Part shown: positions 13,700-15,069 of the stretch, in pieces | How positions within the stretch are numbered: the first letter of the stretch is position 1 | Layout of the letters: every line of letters begins with the position of its first letter | Program-made: the position numbers and the translations under genes | Assembly: GCA_029939445.1 (NCBI GenBank) | Contig: JAOZSY010000019.1 | Coordinates: 6,993 to 22,061, forward strand | Direction: 5' to 3' | DNA: 15,069 nucleotides | Origin: Bacteroidales bacterium | Lineage (GTDB): Bacteria > Bacteroidota > Bacteroidia > Bacteroidales > UBA1556 | Notes under the pieces: generated by a model | Database searches by the model: none | Told to the model about the DNA's origin: nothing | The model's input: the letters and a program-made list of their open reading frames with translations, nothing else

Positions 13700-14890
13700 T
13701 TAATCGTCTAATAATTCAGTAACTTGACCAGCACCAACGGTACGACCACCCTCACGGATAGCGAAACGAAGACCTTTATTCATAGCAATCTCACTATGTA
13801 AAATTGTCTCAATTGTCAAGTTATCACCAGGCATAACCATCTCTACTCCTTCTGGAAGAGTAATTGTACCTGTAACGTCTGTTGTTCTAAAATAAAACTG
13901 AGGACGATAGTTATTATGGAATGGAGTATGACGTCCACCCTCTTCTTTTTTAAGGATATAAACCTCAGCTTTAAACTTAGCATGTGGAGTTACAGAACCT
14001 TGTTTTGCAATCACCATACCACGCTTAATTTCTTTCTTGTCTACACCACGTAATAAAAGACCAACATTATCACCAGCTTCACCACGATCTAAGATCTTGC
14101 GAAACATCTCAACACCAGTAATAGTAGAAGTTAACTTCTCAGCACCCATACCAATAATATCAACAGGATCACCTGTATTAATTACACCAGTTTCTATTCT
14201 ACCAGTGGCAACAGTACCACGACCAGTAATAGTGAATATATCTTCAACAGGCATTAAGAAATCTTTATCCATATCACGAGGAGGAATCTCAATCCATGAG
14301 TCAACAGCATCCATCAATTCGTAGATTTTCTCAGTCCATTTAGGCTCACTATTTAAACCACCTAAAGCAGAACCTTGAATAACAGGAGTGTTATCACCAT
14401 CATACTCGTAGAAGTCTAACAATTCACGAATCTCCATGTCTACTAATTCAAGAAGTTCTTCGTCATCAACCATATCCACTTTATTCATGAATACAACAAG
14501 ACGAGGAATACCTACTTGGCGTCCTAATAAGATATGCTCGCGAGTCTGAGGCATAGGGCCATCAGTTGCAGCAACAACAAGAATAGCACCGTCCATCTGG
14601 GCAGCACCTGTAACCATGTTCTTCACATAATCCGCGTGACCTGGACAGTCAACGTGTGCGTAGTGACGGTTTTCAGTTGTGTACTCTACGTGAGCAGTAT
14701 TAATAGTAATACCTCTTTCTTTTTCCTCTGGAGCATTATCAATAGAAGAGAAATCCTTTACTTCTGATAATCCTTTTGCTGCTAAACAAGTAGTAATAGC
14801 AGCAGTCAAAGTTGTCTTACCGTGGTCAACGTGACCAATAGTACCGATGTTAACGTGTGGTTTCGACCGGTCAAAATGTTCTTTAGCCAT
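13700..14890 (-). CDS. tuf: translation elongation factor Tu
   Basis: EF-Tu is the GTPase that delivers aminoacyl-tRNA to the ribosomal A site. The 396-residue protein has all GTP-binding motifs: GHVDHGKT at 19-26, switch I GITI at 60-63, DCPG at 81-84, NKVD at 136-139 and SAL at 174-176. Domains 2 and 3 follow (about 210-300 and 300-396). They include GRGTVATGRIETG near the start of domain 2 and the C-terminal IREGGRTVGAGQVTELLDD. The start is ATG 14888-14890. It lies between tRNA-Thr and tRNA-Trp, the usual Bacteroidota setting, with a single apparent transcript direction. I see no promoter match in the 48 bp before it, so it is probably transcribed from upstream of the tRNA cluster. Confidence 0.99.
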   Translation of the reverse strand: MAKEHFDRSKPHVNIGTIGHVDHGKTTLTAAITTCLAAKGLSEVKDFSSIDNAPEEKERGITINTAHVEYTTENRHYAHVDCPGHADYVKNMVTGAAQMDGAILVVAATDGPMPQTREHILLGRQVGIPRLVVFMNKVDMVDDEELLELVDMEIRELLDFYEYDGDNTPVIQGSALGGLNSEPKWTEKIYELMDAVDSWIEIPPRDMDKDFLMPVEDIFTITGRGTVATGRIETGVINTGDPVDIIGMGAEKLTSTITGVEMFRKILDRGEAGDNVGLLLRGVDKKEIKRGMVIAKQGSVTPHAKFKAEVYILKKEEGGRHTPFHNNYRPQFYFRTTDVTGTITLPEGVEMVMPGDNLTIETILHSEIAMNKGLRFAIREGGRTVGAGQVTELLDD

Positions 14891-14938
14891 CTTTAATAAT
14901 ATTTAAGTTAAATTAAAAAATCTTTTAATAATTAATAG

Positions 14939-15010
<72 letters not shown>

Positions 15011-15020
15011 TTTTAAAAAG

Positions 15021-15069
15021 AGCGGGAAACCGGGCTCGAACCGGCCACCTACAGCTTGGAAGGCTGTCG
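15021..15069 (-). tRNA. tRNA-Gly (anticodon TCC), 3' part, cut by window edge
   Basis: The last 49 bases, read on the minus strand, give the anticodon arm ACAGC-CTTCCAA-GCTGT (anticodon TCC), a T arm with GGTTCGAGCCC, and the acceptor strand TTCCCGC with discriminator T. The 5' half lies beyond the window. It is 10 bp from tRNA-Thr, so the tRNAs form one cluster ahead of tuf. Confidence 0.93.

Overview
The window is an AT-rich stretch of housekeeping chromosome, almost certainly from a Bacteroidota bacterium and probably from the Bacteroidales/Marinilabiliales side. The evidence is the RpoB and RpoC sequence style, the order tRNA-Thr / tRNA-Gly / tuf / tRNA-Trp / secE / nusG / rplKAJL / rpoBC, a DUF3467 protein directly after rpoC, the lack of clear Shine-Dalgarno sequences, and a promoter of the Bacteroides type (TTG, 19 bp, TAnnTTTG) before rpmH. 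Every gene I can support lies on the minus strand, so transcription runs from high to low coordinates.

In transcription order, the right end (15069 to 13542) holds a cut-off tRNA-Gly(TCC), tRNA-Thr(GGT), tuf (EF-Tu), a strong hairpin and tRNA-Trp(CCA). Next come secE (Sec translocase), nusG (transcription elongation factor) and the ribosomal stalk and L1 genes rplK, rplA, rplJ and rplL (13519 to 10496). The rplL-rpoB gap carries two tandem hairpins, the second followed by a U tract, and probably tunes ribosomal protein output against RNA polymerase output. rpoB and rpoC (10337 to 2168) encode the two large RNA polymerase subunits. A textbook intrinsic terminator closes the operon at 2119-2148.

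The left part (2050 to 1) is a looser set of genes: a DUF3467 protein; a MORN/YwqK-type repeat protein whose signal peptide lies in another frame, so it looks frameshifted; rpmH (bL34) with its own promoter and terminator; and the first 207 codons of uvrA (nucleotide excision repair), which runs off the window.

I see no mobile element, CRISPR array, defence system or other plainly new system. The points that deserve a second look are the frameshifted MORN gene, the absence of any in-frame ATG at the start of rpoB together with an overlapping short upstream frame, and the hairpins in the rplL-rpoB, rplJ-rplL and tuf-tRNA-Trp gaps.
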